Positions 1-10,529 of a stretch of DNA of 64,000 bases are shown piece after piece (within the stretch, counting starts at the first letter, position 1; each line of letters starts with the position of its first letter). Source of the DNA: Topomyia yanbarensis (Eukaryota > Arthropoda > Insecta > Diptera > Culicidae); contig NC_080672.1 in assembly GCF_030247195.1 (NCBI RefSeq), positions 189,089,344-189,153,343 on the forward strand, read 5' to 3'. The notes beneath the pieces are model-generated. The model was not told the origin of the DNA. It was given only the letters and a program-made list of their open reading frames with translations, and did not search any database. The translations under genes and the position numbers were made by a program.

Positions 1-190
1 ACCATATATCAATCCTTAATAGTTTACAAGTTAGGGAACATATTATACGTTAGACCCCTTAAAATTAGTTTTTTCATGATATTTTTTTCAGACATGCTCC
101 TATCATTTTGGAATCTTCCAGAAAGTTGTTTGCGGTATCGAAACACATATTTTTGCCGAACATTGTTACTTCCTATCTGTTGAATTTAAA
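1..190. repeat. Left arm of a ~190-bp inverted repeat (cut by window edge)
   Basis: This segment is the imperfect reverse complement of 1959-2147. Shared stretches include the blocks around the words ATAGGAAGTAAC and CGATACCGCAAAC. The two arms enclose about 1.77 kb that contains the ribozyme-bearing tandem insert. The arm starts at the window edge, so its true length is unknown. It may be the terminal inverted repeat of a foldback or DNA transposon, or two inverted copies of one interspersed repeat; the sequence does not decide. Confidence 0.7.
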
Positions 191-711
191 ACGATTTTTT
201 ACGATATTTTTGGGGTAACTTCCACCAGGTCGTTGAGATTTTTCTGAGGTGAAAAAATCTGTGGTCACGTCTTCCTTCGGAAGGGAAGTAAAGCCGTTAA
301 TCAACGGTCCATGAGTTGATGGATCAATATATAGTCCAGATAGTGGAATCATCTCTCTGGCGTCGGTAAAGAAGAAGTAGAATCCTTCTTCTATACTTAC
401 TAACAAATATCCTCCTCCTGTGATACTTGTGGAGTGCGCAGTAGTATATACGGCCTCTAGCAAAAGCAAGTATAGGACTAAACATTCCTTCCCTTTCCTT
501 CCGCGATCTACGTTCGGGCCTGGCCGGCGCCGGTATTGGTCAATAAATTCTTTAGGATTACCAAGAGTTGCATAATCGTTTTCTCCATCATCTTCAAAGC
601 TTCCGCTAGAAGAGCTTTGGCGTCTTCTAAAAAACGTTTTTAGATTACTTTAGATACTTTTTTTAGCCATCCCCGAGCTTCAGTCACGACAGGATCCACA
701 TTGTGAACAGG
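191..711. other. Stretch with no recognised gene
   Basis: There is an open frame of 98 codons on the minus strand (469 to 173), which extends upstream without an ATG to about 640. Its translation matches no family I recognise. Composition is unremarkable and no splice or poly(A) architecture was seen. It could be a decayed transposon ORF. No function is proposed. Confidence 0.4.
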
Positions 712-724
712 CGACGTTTATCAA
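712..724. repeat. 13-bp direct repeat, left copy (target-site duplication)
   Basis: CGACGTTTATCAA occurs here and again at 1497-1509, exactly bracketing the 772-bp tandem insert. This is the expected signature of a target-site duplication made on insertion. Its length (13 bp) is LINE/Penelope-like rather than the 4-6 bp of most LTR integrases. Confidence 0.8.
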
Positions 725-848
725 CTATGCTATATTTCACCCTAAGGAGGAAAATTAGGTAAAAACCAAAATTTCTCACTAGGGTGAAAATTTGTTGGTA
801 AAAACCAGTCTTTGTACAGGAGGGCACAAATCCTTATTTCATACTATG

Positions 849-923
849 TTGCGTTTCGGCTTCGCCTCTTCAGAAACCGACACTAACGTATTGTCGGAAT
901 AGATTAGCGCCGGCTTGACGCAA
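849..923 (-). ncRNA. Hammerhead ribozyme, unit 1
   Basis: Read on the minus strand from 923 to 849. Stem III 5' strand is TTGCGT, followed by C17 at position 917; cleavage is predicted between 917 and 916. Stem I begins AAGCCGGCGC and pairs with GTGTCGGTTT, and it extends a further three or four pairs. Then come the core CTGAAGA (matching CUGANGA), stem II GGC with loop GAA and GCC, the core GAA, and the stem III 3' strand ACGCAA. All invariant hammerhead residues are present: C3, U4, G5, A6, G8, A9, G12, A13, A14, the 15.1-16.1 A-U pair and H17. Helix III is the open helix, so the topology is type III. A chance match to this whole pattern with three perfect helices is very unlikely. Confidence 0.88.
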
Positions 924-1192
924 ATCCCTTAAAACTAAAACACACTATGTGTTTCAATCAAACGACTGATCAAACGTGATGTCCCGTTCGAGCAGAAGTT
1001 CTGTTTATGCCGATGAGACACAAGTGAAGCCGAAACTTGTCTTGGCTTAGCAGGCCTATGCGAAAGCACTATGCTATATTTCACCCTAAGGAGGAAAATT
1101 AGGTAAAAACCAAAATTTCTCACTAGGGTGAAAATTTGTTGGTAAAAACCAGTCTTTGTACAGGAGGGCACAAATCCTTATTTCATACTATG

Positions 1193-1267
1193 TTGCGTTT
1201 CGGCTTCGCCTCTTCAGAAACCGACACTAACGTATTGTCGGAATAGATTAGCGCCGGCTTGACGCAA
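1193..1267 (-). ncRNA. Hammerhead ribozyme, unit 2
   Basis: Identical to the first copy at a distance of exactly 344 bp. Predicted cleavage on the minus strand is between 1261 and 1260. Two tandem ribozymes in one transcript would release a unit-length 344-nt RNA with the 5'-hydroxyl and 2',3'-cyclic phosphate ends that RNA ligases can circularise; the cutting and circularisation are inferred from the ribozyme family. Confidence 0.88.
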
Positions 1268-1496
1268 ATCCCTTAAAACTAAAACACACGATGTGTTTCA
1301 ATCAAACGACTGATCAAACGTGATGTCCCGTTCGAGCAGAAGTTCTGTTTATGCCGATGAGACACAAGTGAAGCCGAAACTTGTCTTGGCTTAGCAGGCC
1401 TATGCGAAAGCACTATGCTATATTTCACCCTAAGGAGGAAAATTAGGTAAAAACCAAAATTTCTCACTAGGGTGAAAATTTGTTGGTAAAAACCAA

Positions 1497-1509
1497 CGAC
1501 GTTTATCAA
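1497..1509. repeat. 13-bp direct repeat, right copy (target-site duplication)
   Basis: A perfect copy of 712-724, immediately following the last partial unit of the tandem insert. Confidence 0.8.
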
Positions 1510-1958
1510 GCTCCTTTATAAATGTCACGAAAGACATTAACAAACCTTCTGGTGGGATTTCCATCATCAAGTTTGCAAGTATCCACTGATGGTTTAAATT
1601 TCACTTGACACACTTCTCGAACGCACGATATGCTACGTTTCGTACTTTGATCTTGGTTGTGGTCAAAGTTCCCTTTTCCTTTTTTTTGGACATCGATGAA
1701 TATGTTTTATGCAATTTATCATGAAACGATGAAGCTACTTATCGCAGTGCGCTTGAATATTTCATTTGGGGGGAGGGGGGGGGGGGGATATTGGGATATT
1801 GTTTTGAACATAACACTCGGGGAGAATCGCGTCGACTAACAATCGGGCGACTATATAAAAGTTAAAAGCTAGTACTTTCAGTATGTGTATTTGCTCCTTA
1901 ACAAGTTATTTAAAGTGGAAATTACACCAAAAATATCGTAAAATTTGAAATATCTTTA
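1510..1958. other. Stretch with no recognised gene; poly-G tract
   Basis: No gene is recognised. A G-rich run occupies about 1768-1788, including ten or more consecutive G. A 60-codon ORF across it is low-complexity and is not credited. Confidence 0.4.
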
Positions 1959-2147
1959 TAAATTCAACAGATAGGAAGTAACTATGTTCGTCAAAAATAT
2001 GTGTTTCGATACCGCAAACAACTTCGTGGAAGATTCCAAGAAGATAGGAGAATGTGTGAAAAAGTTATCATGAAAAAAACTAATATTAAGGGGTCTACCG
2101 TATAATATGTTCCATAACTTGTAATCTATTAAAGCTAGATATATGGT
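1959..2147. repeat. Right arm of the inverted repeat begun at position 1
   Basis: This is the reverse complement of 1-190 with scattered mismatches and small indels. Between this arm and the LINE that begins near 2500 lies about 350 bp of AT-rich DNA (2148-2500) in which I recognise nothing, apart from the motif TTTGCCGAAGAC that is common in mosquito repeats. Confidence 0.7.
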
Positions 2148-2566
2148 ATCTTCAGCAATTTCTTTTGCAATAACATTTGCTACAACTTTGCCGAAGACAC
2201 AAAGTCTCCATCTTAATTAGTTCGGAAAATAAATTTCGTATATCACTTATAGGTGAATTAATCACTGAACGGTATACTCCTGTGGATGCGAACAGCAACT
2301 TCTTCGAATAAACGATACTTCTAAAGTTAACAGTTGAGACGCTATTAATTTTGAGCATGAAAACGACGTTTTAAAAAACTGTGCATTGTCCTTATTCGTT
2401 CAGCTGAGTCGATTGGTAAATTGGTAAATTTTTCGTATTGTAACATGAAGATATGTTTTTTCTTCCATGAGAAACTATCTTTTTTTGTATTTGTATTTGT
2501 ATAAAAAAAGTCCAACTGACAATTTGTCTTAATGAACTATACTAAACTAAGGTAAACTAAACATAA

Positions 2567-5500
2567 TTAAAATAGTGACAATACACGACGACGAAACTGC
2601 GAAGATTTCATGACGAAGTCGAAAATTTCAGCAAACTCGTTGAAGCGACGACTCATTGCTAAAATTGGACTATTGGTAGCGTAGCTAGTGCTGCGCATTT
2701 CAGAATGCAGCAGGGCTCGAGGGCGAAGAGAACGGGGAGGCGCGTAGAGGTTGATTTGCGCTAGTAGCTCCGGATCATCATACTCAGCCAGCAGAATCTT
2801 TGACACGAAGGTAGCTTGCGCTGCATGTCTCCGGCATGTTAAAGTATTAAGTCCTAAAAGACGACAACGGTCCTCGTACGGTGGCAGGTTTAATGGATCG
2901 TTCCATGGCAATTCACGTAACGCATATCGTATGAATTTACGCTGGACTGCTTCGATCCTAAGGCTCCACGTAGCTTGATACGGGCACCAAACGACGTTTG
3001 CAAATTCCAACTGCGGGCGCACCAATGAGCAATAAAGAGCCTTGAAGCACAGAGGATCCCGAAATTCGTTGGATATTTTGAAAATTAAGCAAACGATTGG
3101 CTCTGTCGATGGTCGCTGATACGTGATGAGTATACGTTAGCTTATCATCAAGAATGACTCCTAGATCCTTCACGTGGTCAACGCGTTGTAGTAGAGTTCC
3201 TGCGATGTTATAATTGAAGGTAACCATATTTCTCGTTCGATAATAGCTGATGACAAAACATTTTGCAACGCTAAGGACCATCATATTTCTTACACACCAG
3301 CTATAAAAGGTAAGATGCTGTAGCTCACGGCAATCGGCTTCATTCCGTATAACAAGAAAAAAATTCAAGTCGTCGGCAAAAAACAGCTTTCCTCCATGGC
3401 TTAGAACGAAAACCGCATCGTTCACGAACAGTGAAAAAAGTAGTGGACCTAGCGTACTACCTTGAGGAACTCCGGAAGTGTTGAAAAAGGATTCTGAAAC
3501 AATATCGCCAATTTGAACAACGATTTCACGGTGCACAAGGTAGGATCGAAACCAATGGCAGAATCTAGTAGAACACCCTAGCTTATCAAGCTTTGTTATC
3601 AGTATCTCATGATTAACTCTATCAAAAGCTGCCTTTAGATTAGTGTAAATAGTATCCACCTGCAATTTCTTAGACATTTGTTCCGTGCAAAATGACGTAA
3701 AGCAGACGAGATTCGTCTCGACTGAACGTCCTGGGAAAAATCCGTGCTGAGATGTACTAATGTAGTGTCCACAAGCAGAAAATAACGCCTCGTTGATAAT
3801 TGATTCAAACACTTTAGATTCGACTCCTAGCGAAGTGATTCCGCGATAGTTCGCTATGTTGCGTTTGTCACCTTTCTTGAATACCGGGAACATAACTGAG
3901 CATTTCCACTCCTCAGGAAACGTTTGCTGCTGAAGCGATAGGTTAAAAATATAAGCAAGTGGTGTTACAAGTAAGTCCGAACATTTTTTCAATATAGTTG
4001 AAGGTATAGCACTGAGGCCGGGTGCATAAGATGACTTGGTTTTCCGGATTGCAAATATAACTATTTGTTCAGAGACAGTAAACACATCCATATCAACAGC
4101 ACAAGCAGGAACGTCGCGAGAAGCATTTTCGAGTTCGATTGCGGTTGGCGAGTCAGTTGAAAAAACACTTGAGAAGAACCTGGCAAACAGCGTACATTTC
4201 GCCACAGTTGTCGTAGCTTCTTCGCCGTCGTAAAGAATCCTTGATGGAAGTCCAATTTCTTTTCGCTTCGTGTTGACAAATGACCAAAAGCCCTTCGGGT
4301 TTCGGCGTAGATTATTCTGGATGCGGTTTACATAGCGTTTGTACAGAAGCTTGTTGTAACAACGGTACTCATTACTGGCTAAAGTGAACATGCGCTTAGA
4401 GAGAGGACACCGTCGATTTGTGTACGCACGTAGGGTTTTTGCTCGAGTACGTTTTAGCTTTCGAAGAGTGCTGTTTGACCAGGGCGGCTTGCTAGGAGGC
4501 TGACATTTAGGCACTGAGGTCTCAACACAGTTCAGTAGTAGTCGCTTGTAGATGGCAACTGCAGCATTAACACTCACTTGGGCATGCAGTACACTCCAAT
4601 CAATTTGCGACAGAGAACTGCGCAGCTTTACAAAATCAGTTTTGCGAAAGTTGAGACGGTCGACAGAAAGAGTTTCTACATACTGAACTGATCGAATAGT
4701 GCCAATTGAGATTTCAAGCGCGGGATGAAAGTTGTCAAGTGGAACAATCACGCGGGATGCTTCATTGACGGAACATACAGGTATAATAGTTTCACTAACA
4801 AAGACGAGATCCAGAAAGCGTGATTGATGGTTAGGAATCATGCTTACTTGACTTAGCCCGTTGAAAGCAAATCCGTCCAGTAGCAAACGACTGGCGATGT
4901 TGGTTGTCGAAGCAGTCGGGTCTGGGTAAGCGTATCCGTGTCGTGACGGCACCCATATGAGCCCTGGCTGATTGAAATCACCAAGGACAATCACGCCATC
5001 CGCGCCAGCTTGTGAAGAAGCGTTATTCACAGCATCCATGTGAAGTTGCATGATATTGCAGACGAGTCGCTTTTCAGGAGGAATATAGACAGCACCAATA
5101 TAAAACTTCCTCGATGGAGTTGTAATTCTAACCCAAACAGCCTCAACACTGGTTAAACTACCTACATCAATCTCACATGAGGCAAATGCGGTGGAAACAG
5201 CAATCAAAACTCCTCCTCCACGTCCGCGAATACTGTTGCTACTATTTCGGTCCGCACGGTATACGGTGTAAGCATCGCCGAAAAGCTGCACTGATGTTAT
5301 ACGCGCATCGAGCCATGTTTCGGTGAAGACACAAACATCGTAGTCACCGTCCACAGCAGCTAAATACACGTCATCAATTTTCGTCTTAAGCCCTCTCGCG
5401 TTCTGATAGTAAATCCGCAAACCATCAGTGTCATGTGAAAGGTGTCGTGCTGCATTCCAAGTTTCAGGACTGCGGGCTCGATGATCACTATCACCGCAAA

Positions 5501-5834
5501 CAGCGCGAGGAGAGCAAGATGTACTGTTGTCAGGAAGAGGAACAAGCTGCGATACGGAGGGAATGACTGCGTCATAACTGTTGTGTCCAGCGGCTGACTG
5601 CAATGGGAGGCATACTGAGCGGACAGATGCGATGCGATCGAAATTATCATTTTGACATTGAAGGTTCGCTGGAGCGGTAGAGTCGATTGAGTTGTGTTCA
5701 TCGCCAGACTGTAAGTGAAATTTACATTGAGGGTGTGCAGCATCTTGAAGTGCTTCGGAAGGACATATACCCTTCTTGGCTTTACCTGACACAGAAGAAG
5801 TTGCCGATTCGTCGGGTAGTCCGATGTCGCTCAC
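2567..5834 (-). pseudogene. LINE ORF2 (endonuclease + reverse transcriptase), frameshifted
   Basis: The main frame runs from about 5834 to 2958 (958 codons) and continues in another frame to 2567 (last 152 codons), so one frameshift lies near 3000. The endonuclease is around residues 140-330, with an ETWL motif and a GDFN motif near 285. The reverse transcriptase spans about 600-880, with GVPQGS near 790 and the catalytic FADD near 820. The frame then enters a typical LINE C-terminal region (VKDLGVILDDKL). The upstream limit of the open frame has no ATG: a GTG is the first candidate, so translation would depend on ORF1 or on re-initiation. The product would nick target DNA and prime reverse transcription. 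The catalytic residues remain, but the protein is broken. Confidence 0.85.
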
Positions 5835-5882
5835 CGAGGAACATGAAGTTAGACAGACGAGTTTATCCGGGATAGCTTGGCG

Positions 5883-6675
5883 CTACTGTCCACCACCAGA
5901 TGGATTCTTCTCCGCAGCAATCCTGAGGATAGGCCGTTGAATTTTTGAATTGGTCACAAATTCACGAAAGTAGATGTTCTCCGGCCAAGAGTCTTTGGAC
6001 AGAGCCTTATCCCTGCATGATTTGCTAACGCCAACTTTGAAGGTGATGAAGCTCAGCGATGAGAGATCCTTGTCCTTAGGAACTAGGCGAACTATTTTTG
6101 GTTGCATATCCTTTCCCAGACAATCTTTCGCAAGTCTAGAAACTTCATCGTCCGTCGTGCTGGGATCAAATGCAGACAAGTAGACCCATAACAGCTCCTC
6201 AGGTGGTGATACTGTTTTTATCGTTTCAAACGCAGCTTTTGCTCCACGAATATTAGTGATTTTTGCTTTGAGCGGATCATCTTCACGCTTGCGCTTAGGA
6301 GTGTTTGGAACGGGATTATATGCAGCAACCCTTGTCCAAGGTGTATTTACCGTTGGAGATAGTGGTTTTGTGTCGACTTCAACCGAGAGAGCTTTAACGA
6401 CATCTTTTAAATCAGCTATGTCATCCTTTAATGATTTCAGAGAATTGTCGTCGGGTATTGCATTGTCGCGAAGCCATTCTGCGGAAATTATCGTTACAAA
6501 ACAAATCAGCACATCCGTTACACATCCAGATTAAATTCCGTGAGTGGATTCCCAGGACATGACGAACGTCATAATCCAACTTGACACGTATCATGTGAAA
6601 CGAATTTCCGCAATACCCACGACAAGTGATTCGCTCAGAATCATTTATGACTTTCGAGCAGTTGGTACAAGCCAT
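5883..6675 (-). pseudogene. LINE ORF1 with PHD-type zinc finger, frameshifted
   Basis: Two overlapping open frames (6675-6421 and 6512-5883) together give the whole ORF1 of the family; copy 2 at 47827-48621 is the intact counterpart at 264 aa. Residues 1-65 form a cysteine/histidine cluster of PHD type (CxxC, then CRGYC, FHM, and CNGC). The middle has a lysine-rich stretch (PKRKRED). The C-terminal half is a conserved domain ending in GGGQ. ORF1 proteins of this type bind the element RNA in a ribonucleoprotein. The frame breaks near 6440-6510, shortly after the zinc finger. One codon, Cys to Arg within FHMIR, also departs from copy 2. Confidence 0.8.
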
Positions 6676-6830
6676 GCTTTAGAGCGAAGAAAATAACGCC
6701 TACCGGGTATGCAATAAACGCAGCAAAAATGAAGCGAACTTGCATGCAACTATCAGCTATCCACCAGAAGATGTCGCTTTTGCCAACAAATTGAGCGTAA
6801 CGTTGGGCAAAGTGATAACGTCAAGTAGAA

Positions 6831-7859
6831 AAAACCTGTTTTAATCCACCTAGCGGTGCAATTGTGCCTTTCTCATTTCTCTAAACTATAGAGAAAGGCT
6901 TTTTATGTTCAACATAGTTGTGGAAATGTCCATTACATTCTTAGTACACTTTGCATTTATACACAATGGCATGCCAGCCACGAACTTGATAAGCTACACA
7001 CCAAAAAATAATGAAATTTAAACGACATGTAAATCAATACGAATGTAAACATACAACTATTGAATCAAAAATTTGATTGGAAATTACGTTAAAATCAATT
7101 GGAGCATCAAACAGCATACAATTTTCCACTTTCATTCGTGTAATATTACATGTCATTCATTTTACAGCAGTTTTCGAGTAAAAATACATTGAAGTGCATT
7201 GGTTTTCCGTTTAAAGAAACTGTAATTTTCAATCCACGTGTAAAATTCTAATAAAATTCGTTGAAGAAAGCACAACAAGTCGTGTGTATTTGTGGTGGAA
7301 CTTAATATTTTACATTTAAATTCATGCTCCAAATATGTGCATGAAAATAAACTTAAAATTACAAAATATTTTTTTCTGTGTACGTGTCGACGGTGAAACA
7401 CTTGAAACAAAAAAAATATCGCACTTCATTAGCCTAATCAGTATTAGATCAATGTTATCTGCTTGCTAACTCATTTTGTCATGCGGGGGTGGGTATGTGA
7501 GGAGGGCGAAAGTTCCATGAACGAACGACACCCAAGCTTAAATTGGTATGCTTTGTGATATAGTGGTGGTTTACAGATGATGGGGTAGAAGGGGAGGGGT
7601 ATGAGGGCTGAGGGGTGATTTAAGGAGATTTTTAAGGGAGGGGAGTGAACGGCAGAGGGGGGGGAGGTGTAACCCCTCTCCTTAAACCATCAACTACGCC
7701 CCTGTTAAAATCCAAAAACCTTATGCGAGTCAGAAAAAAATTGGCTCGGCCGGGATTAGGTTGACGTTTTCAGAGTGTTTGCTAACCTTTCTATATGAGA
7801 AAGGCAAAAATGTGCCAAAATCCAAAAAAGTGAAGCGTCGTCAAATTTTTTTTCGAGTT
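6831..7859. other. AT-rich intergenic stretch, G-rich patch, short hairpin
   Basis: No gene is recognised. Near 6866-6899 the sequence GCCTTTCTC and its later reverse complement GAGAAAGGC form a small hairpin of the kind that borders the mosquito interspersed repeats seen elsewhere in this window. About 7485-7680 is G-rich on the plus strand, with several runs of five or more G. An 82-codon minus ORF (7410-7162) has no recognisable similarity. Confidence 0.4.
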
Positions 7860-8139
7860 TGCATCAAATCTCGACGTTTCATGCACCTTGAACACATTTA
7901 GCATCAAAAATAAAAATTCTATTTTTAATTTTTCCTATAATTTATATGAGAAATTTCTGCGTGGCCGCACTCTGAAACCCGTAATTCCGGAACCAGAATT
8001 CCGATCGATCCAAAAATCAATAGCAGCTGATGGGAAGGTTACACCTTTCATTTGAGACTAAGTTTGGGCAAATCGGTCCAGCCATCTCTGAGAAAAATGA
8101 GTGACATTATTTGACACATACGCACATACATACACACAC
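7860..8139 (-). repeat. Mosquito interspersed repeat, 3' half (reverse)
   Basis: On the minus strand this reads as the family also seen at 21997-22715 and 24077-24740: TTTCTCAGAGATGG, then AAACTTAGTCTCAAATGAAAGG, then a TTCCGG-rich portion. It ends at a CA-rich microsatellite (about 8114-8139) that serves as the junction with the R1 fragment. The class of the repeat is unknown to me; it is non-coding. Confidence 0.65.
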
Positions 8140-9273
8140 GCCTCAGAGCTAGACGTAGGATGCAAAGAGCTCGCACCGAGGATGCAAGAGAGAACCGCCG
8201 TGAAGTGTTTCGAGCTGCGAAATTGGCCCTTAACAAGGCCATTAAAAGCAGCAAGAGAGCGTGTTTCGACAACCTGTGTGAGAGTGCCAACGCGAATCCG
8301 TGGGGTGACGCCTACAGGATTGTGATGGCCAAGACCAAAAGGGGCTCTTCACCCCCAGAACGGTCTCCAGAACGGTTGGCAACGATTATCGAAGTACTCT
8401 TCCCGTCTCGAGCCACAAGCCCCTGGCCACCTGCACTACGAGACAGTGCGGGCACGGCCGAAATGGTGGCTCCAGTCACGAATGAAGAACTACTCGCAGT
8501 GGCTAAATCCCTAGCAATGAACAAAGCTCCAGGGCCGGATGGAGTTCCAAACAACGCTCTCAAGGCAGTGATCATAGCGAACCCGAACATGTTCAGGCTA
8601 GCTATGCAGAGATGCCTTGACGAGTGCCGTTTCCCCGATAGATGGAAAAGGCAGAAATTGATGCTGTTGCCGAAGCCCGGGAAGCCGCCAGGCGACCCAT
8701 CGGCGTACAGACCAATCTGTCTGATCGACACGACTGGCAAACTGCTTGAGAGGATCATCCTCAACAGGCTCACCCCGTACGCGGAAGGTACGGACGGTCT
8801 GTCAAGCAACCAGTTTGGCTTTCGGAAGGGTAAGTCCACAGTAAACGCTCTCAACCCAGTGATAAATACTGCCGAGAAAGCGATCCAACGGAAAAGGCGA
8901 GGTATTCGATACTGTGCGTTAGTGACACTTGACGTGAAGCTGGGATGCCATCGCGCTCTCGTTACACCGGCTTAGCCTACCGGTGGGTCTGTACCGGATC
9001 TTGGAAAGCTACTTCCAGAACCGCGTACTGCTATACGAGACCGATGCCGGTCAGAAAAGGGTTCCGATTACCGCCGGAGTCCCGCAGGGCTCGATCCTAG
9101 GCCCGGTGCTATGGAACCTCATGTATGACGGGGTTCTGAGACTGAAGTTCCCTCCGGGGGTCAAGATCGTCGGCTTTGCTGACGACGTAACCTTGGAGGT
9201 CTACAGGGAGTCAATTCCTGAGGTAGAACTAACCGCAGAACACGCGATCAGCACGGTGGAAGAATGGATGAGC
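8140..9273 (+). pseudogene. Internal fragment of an R1-clade LINE ORF2
   Basis: This plus-strand segment is more than 90% similar to the middle of the R1-clade ORF2 of the three larger copies. It begins in the linker before the RT domain (RTEDARENRREVF) and ends after the catalytic FADD block (EEWMS). A deletion of about 20 bp near 8938, removing the codons of NAFNSA within the DVKNAFNSASW motif, shifts the frame. The frames therefore are 8160-8975 and 8983-9273 onward. Both ends are truncated, so no promoter or tail remains. The left junction is an ACAY-type microsatellite inside the interspersed repeat. Confidence 0.9.
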
Positions 9274-10500
9274 ACGAAACTATCACTTTCACTAAAAACA
9301 ACACTTGCAGCTATCAGATATGATGCTGGTTCAGTTCACGAAACTTCAAAGTTCTTGCACAACCGATTAACACGAAAAATAAATAGTACAAAAATAAAAA
9401 CGATCACGATTGTTCAACAAGTATAAATTAAAAAGAAAACTACTAGCTTTGTTGACGACCGGGGTGTAGCAAACAGTGATGCCAAATTTTTTGACGGTTT
9501 TCTAGAATTTTTTTGTTCACTTTGATAAAAATAATTCAATGTTACATTATTCATGGTTATTCGGGAAAGATTTAATTTCGTCCACATAATTGTAATTTTC
9601 AATGTTTTGTAGTACTTGTGCCAGTTTTTTTAGTGGTAGAAAATTCAACTTTGGTCGAATCTAAATGCATTAGTAGTAGTACAGTAGTCTAGATAGCCTA
9701 AAAAAAGATAGAAATATTTTCTGAATTTTTTGAGCGACTGCTAAGACATAACGAGATAGAAATTCCGCTTTCGAGGTTTGATTATTAGAGTGTTAAAATG
9801 ATGACTGGCATGACCCTATATCCCTTTTGGTTTAGTACCGAGCATATGAGCATAAGGTGTAATGTTTCTTCCTTCGAGCCTCTTGCTCTCGTGTACATAT
9901 TTTGTCTTTGTCGCATTTATTACCGCATTTTTTTCAAGAGTCAGTCAATTTTCATTATTTTCGGCACAGTTTACTGCCTCCCGGTTATCAAAAGTGTGAA
10001 TAACGGTGCAATTCAACGATTGTAAAAAGTGAAGTGGCTTCTAAAAGCATTTTTCGGCATATTTTCGACTGACACTCGTGGTGACAGTTTGAAAAAAAAT
10101 CTTTTTCTCGCATTACGGGCCGTCGATTCCCGATGCAAGGACAATAAAAGTGCACAGAAAACATTTAGAAACACAGTGTATATTCGAAAAATAGTTTTTC
10201 AGAGAAAAAAATTCGATCCGAAAAGTAAAAAAAAATTTAAAAAAAATACGGCGATAAGAATAATTGGCATAATCAAATAATTGGTGGGGTGACCGGCGAC
10301 TAGCGACTACCAGGTATCGCCCCAAAATTCTTCGCCCGAAAAATAGGTGGCAAACCAGCCGGTCGGTGCTCAGCTATTTTCGTCCGCTTCCCTTGTCACC
10401 TATTTTTTTATTGGGTGTTTCATTGGCTGGTGCTATCTTTGAAAATGAGCCGCCTTGGATATTCAACTGTTTTTTGCGATCTTATTTTATTGCAAATGAG
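9274..10500. other. AT-rich intergenic stretch, no recognised gene
   Basis: Short ORFs of 62-83 codons occur on both strands with low-complexity, lysine- or phenylalanine-rich translations and no recognisable motifs. A GGTGACCGGCGACTAGCGAC patch near 10287 stands out in composition but has no identifiable role. Confidence 0.35.
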
Positions 10501-10529
10501 TAGAGGTTTTGATTCTCTTATATTTCAGC

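Larger units (their letters stand above)
725..1496 (-). mobile_element. Retrozyme-like element: 2.25 tandem copies of a 344-bp unit
   Basis: The word starting ATGCTATATTTCACC recurs at 727, 1071 and 1415, giving a period of exactly 344 bp. The order is A-B-A-B-A, with A about 83 bp and B about 261 bp. The full copies differ at essentially one base (a T/G change near 945 versus 1289). Each B carries a hammerhead ribozyme on the minus strand. Block A can fold on itself (TTTCACCCTA pairs with TAGGGTGAAA). The unit has no convincing ORF. Known animal retrozymes are tandem arrays of short units with hammerheads and target-site duplications, thought to spread through circular RNA; this insert has every one of those features. 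A minus-strand transcript would be cut into a 344-nt monomer. Assignment as a retrozyme is inferred; the tandem structure, flanking repeat and ribozyme core are seen directly. Confidence 0.8.
2500..6830 (-). mobile_element. CR1/Jockey-like non-LTR retrotransposon, copy 1
   Basis: A minus-strand two-ORF LINE: a 5' UTR of about 150 bp, ORF1 with a PHD-type zinc finger, and ORF2 with an apurinic-type endonuclease and a reverse transcriptase. The 5' limit (about 6830) is where similarity to copy 2 (about 48800) ends. The 3' limit is placed in the AT-rich stretch near 2500 and is approximate. No target-site duplication could be fixed. Both ORFs are frameshifted, so this copy is not autonomous. Clade assignment rests on ORF1 with a PHD finger plus the RT motifs; CR1 is favoured, but a Jockey-related lineage is possible. 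Confidence 0.8.

Noticed and set aside
173..469. 98-codon minus ORF near the left end
   Set aside because: No recognised family; its 3' part lies in the inverted-repeat arm. Not credited as a gene.
725..1496. Reading the A-B-A-B-A array as an LTR retrotransposon with 83-bp LTRs
   Set aside because: No primer-binding site, polypurine tract or ORF, and the 13-bp duplication is too long for an LTR integrase; the ribozyme explains the unit better.
712..1509. CRISPR-like or satellite array
   Set aside because: Repeat period is long and uniform with no variable spacers, and only 2.25 copies with flanking duplication, so neither a CRISPR nor a satellite block.
5834..5834. GTG at 5832-5834 as the true start of LINE ORF2
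   Set aside because: Eukaryotic initiation at GTG is unlikely; the open frame simply extends upstream without an ATG, and coupling to ORF1 is more plausible.
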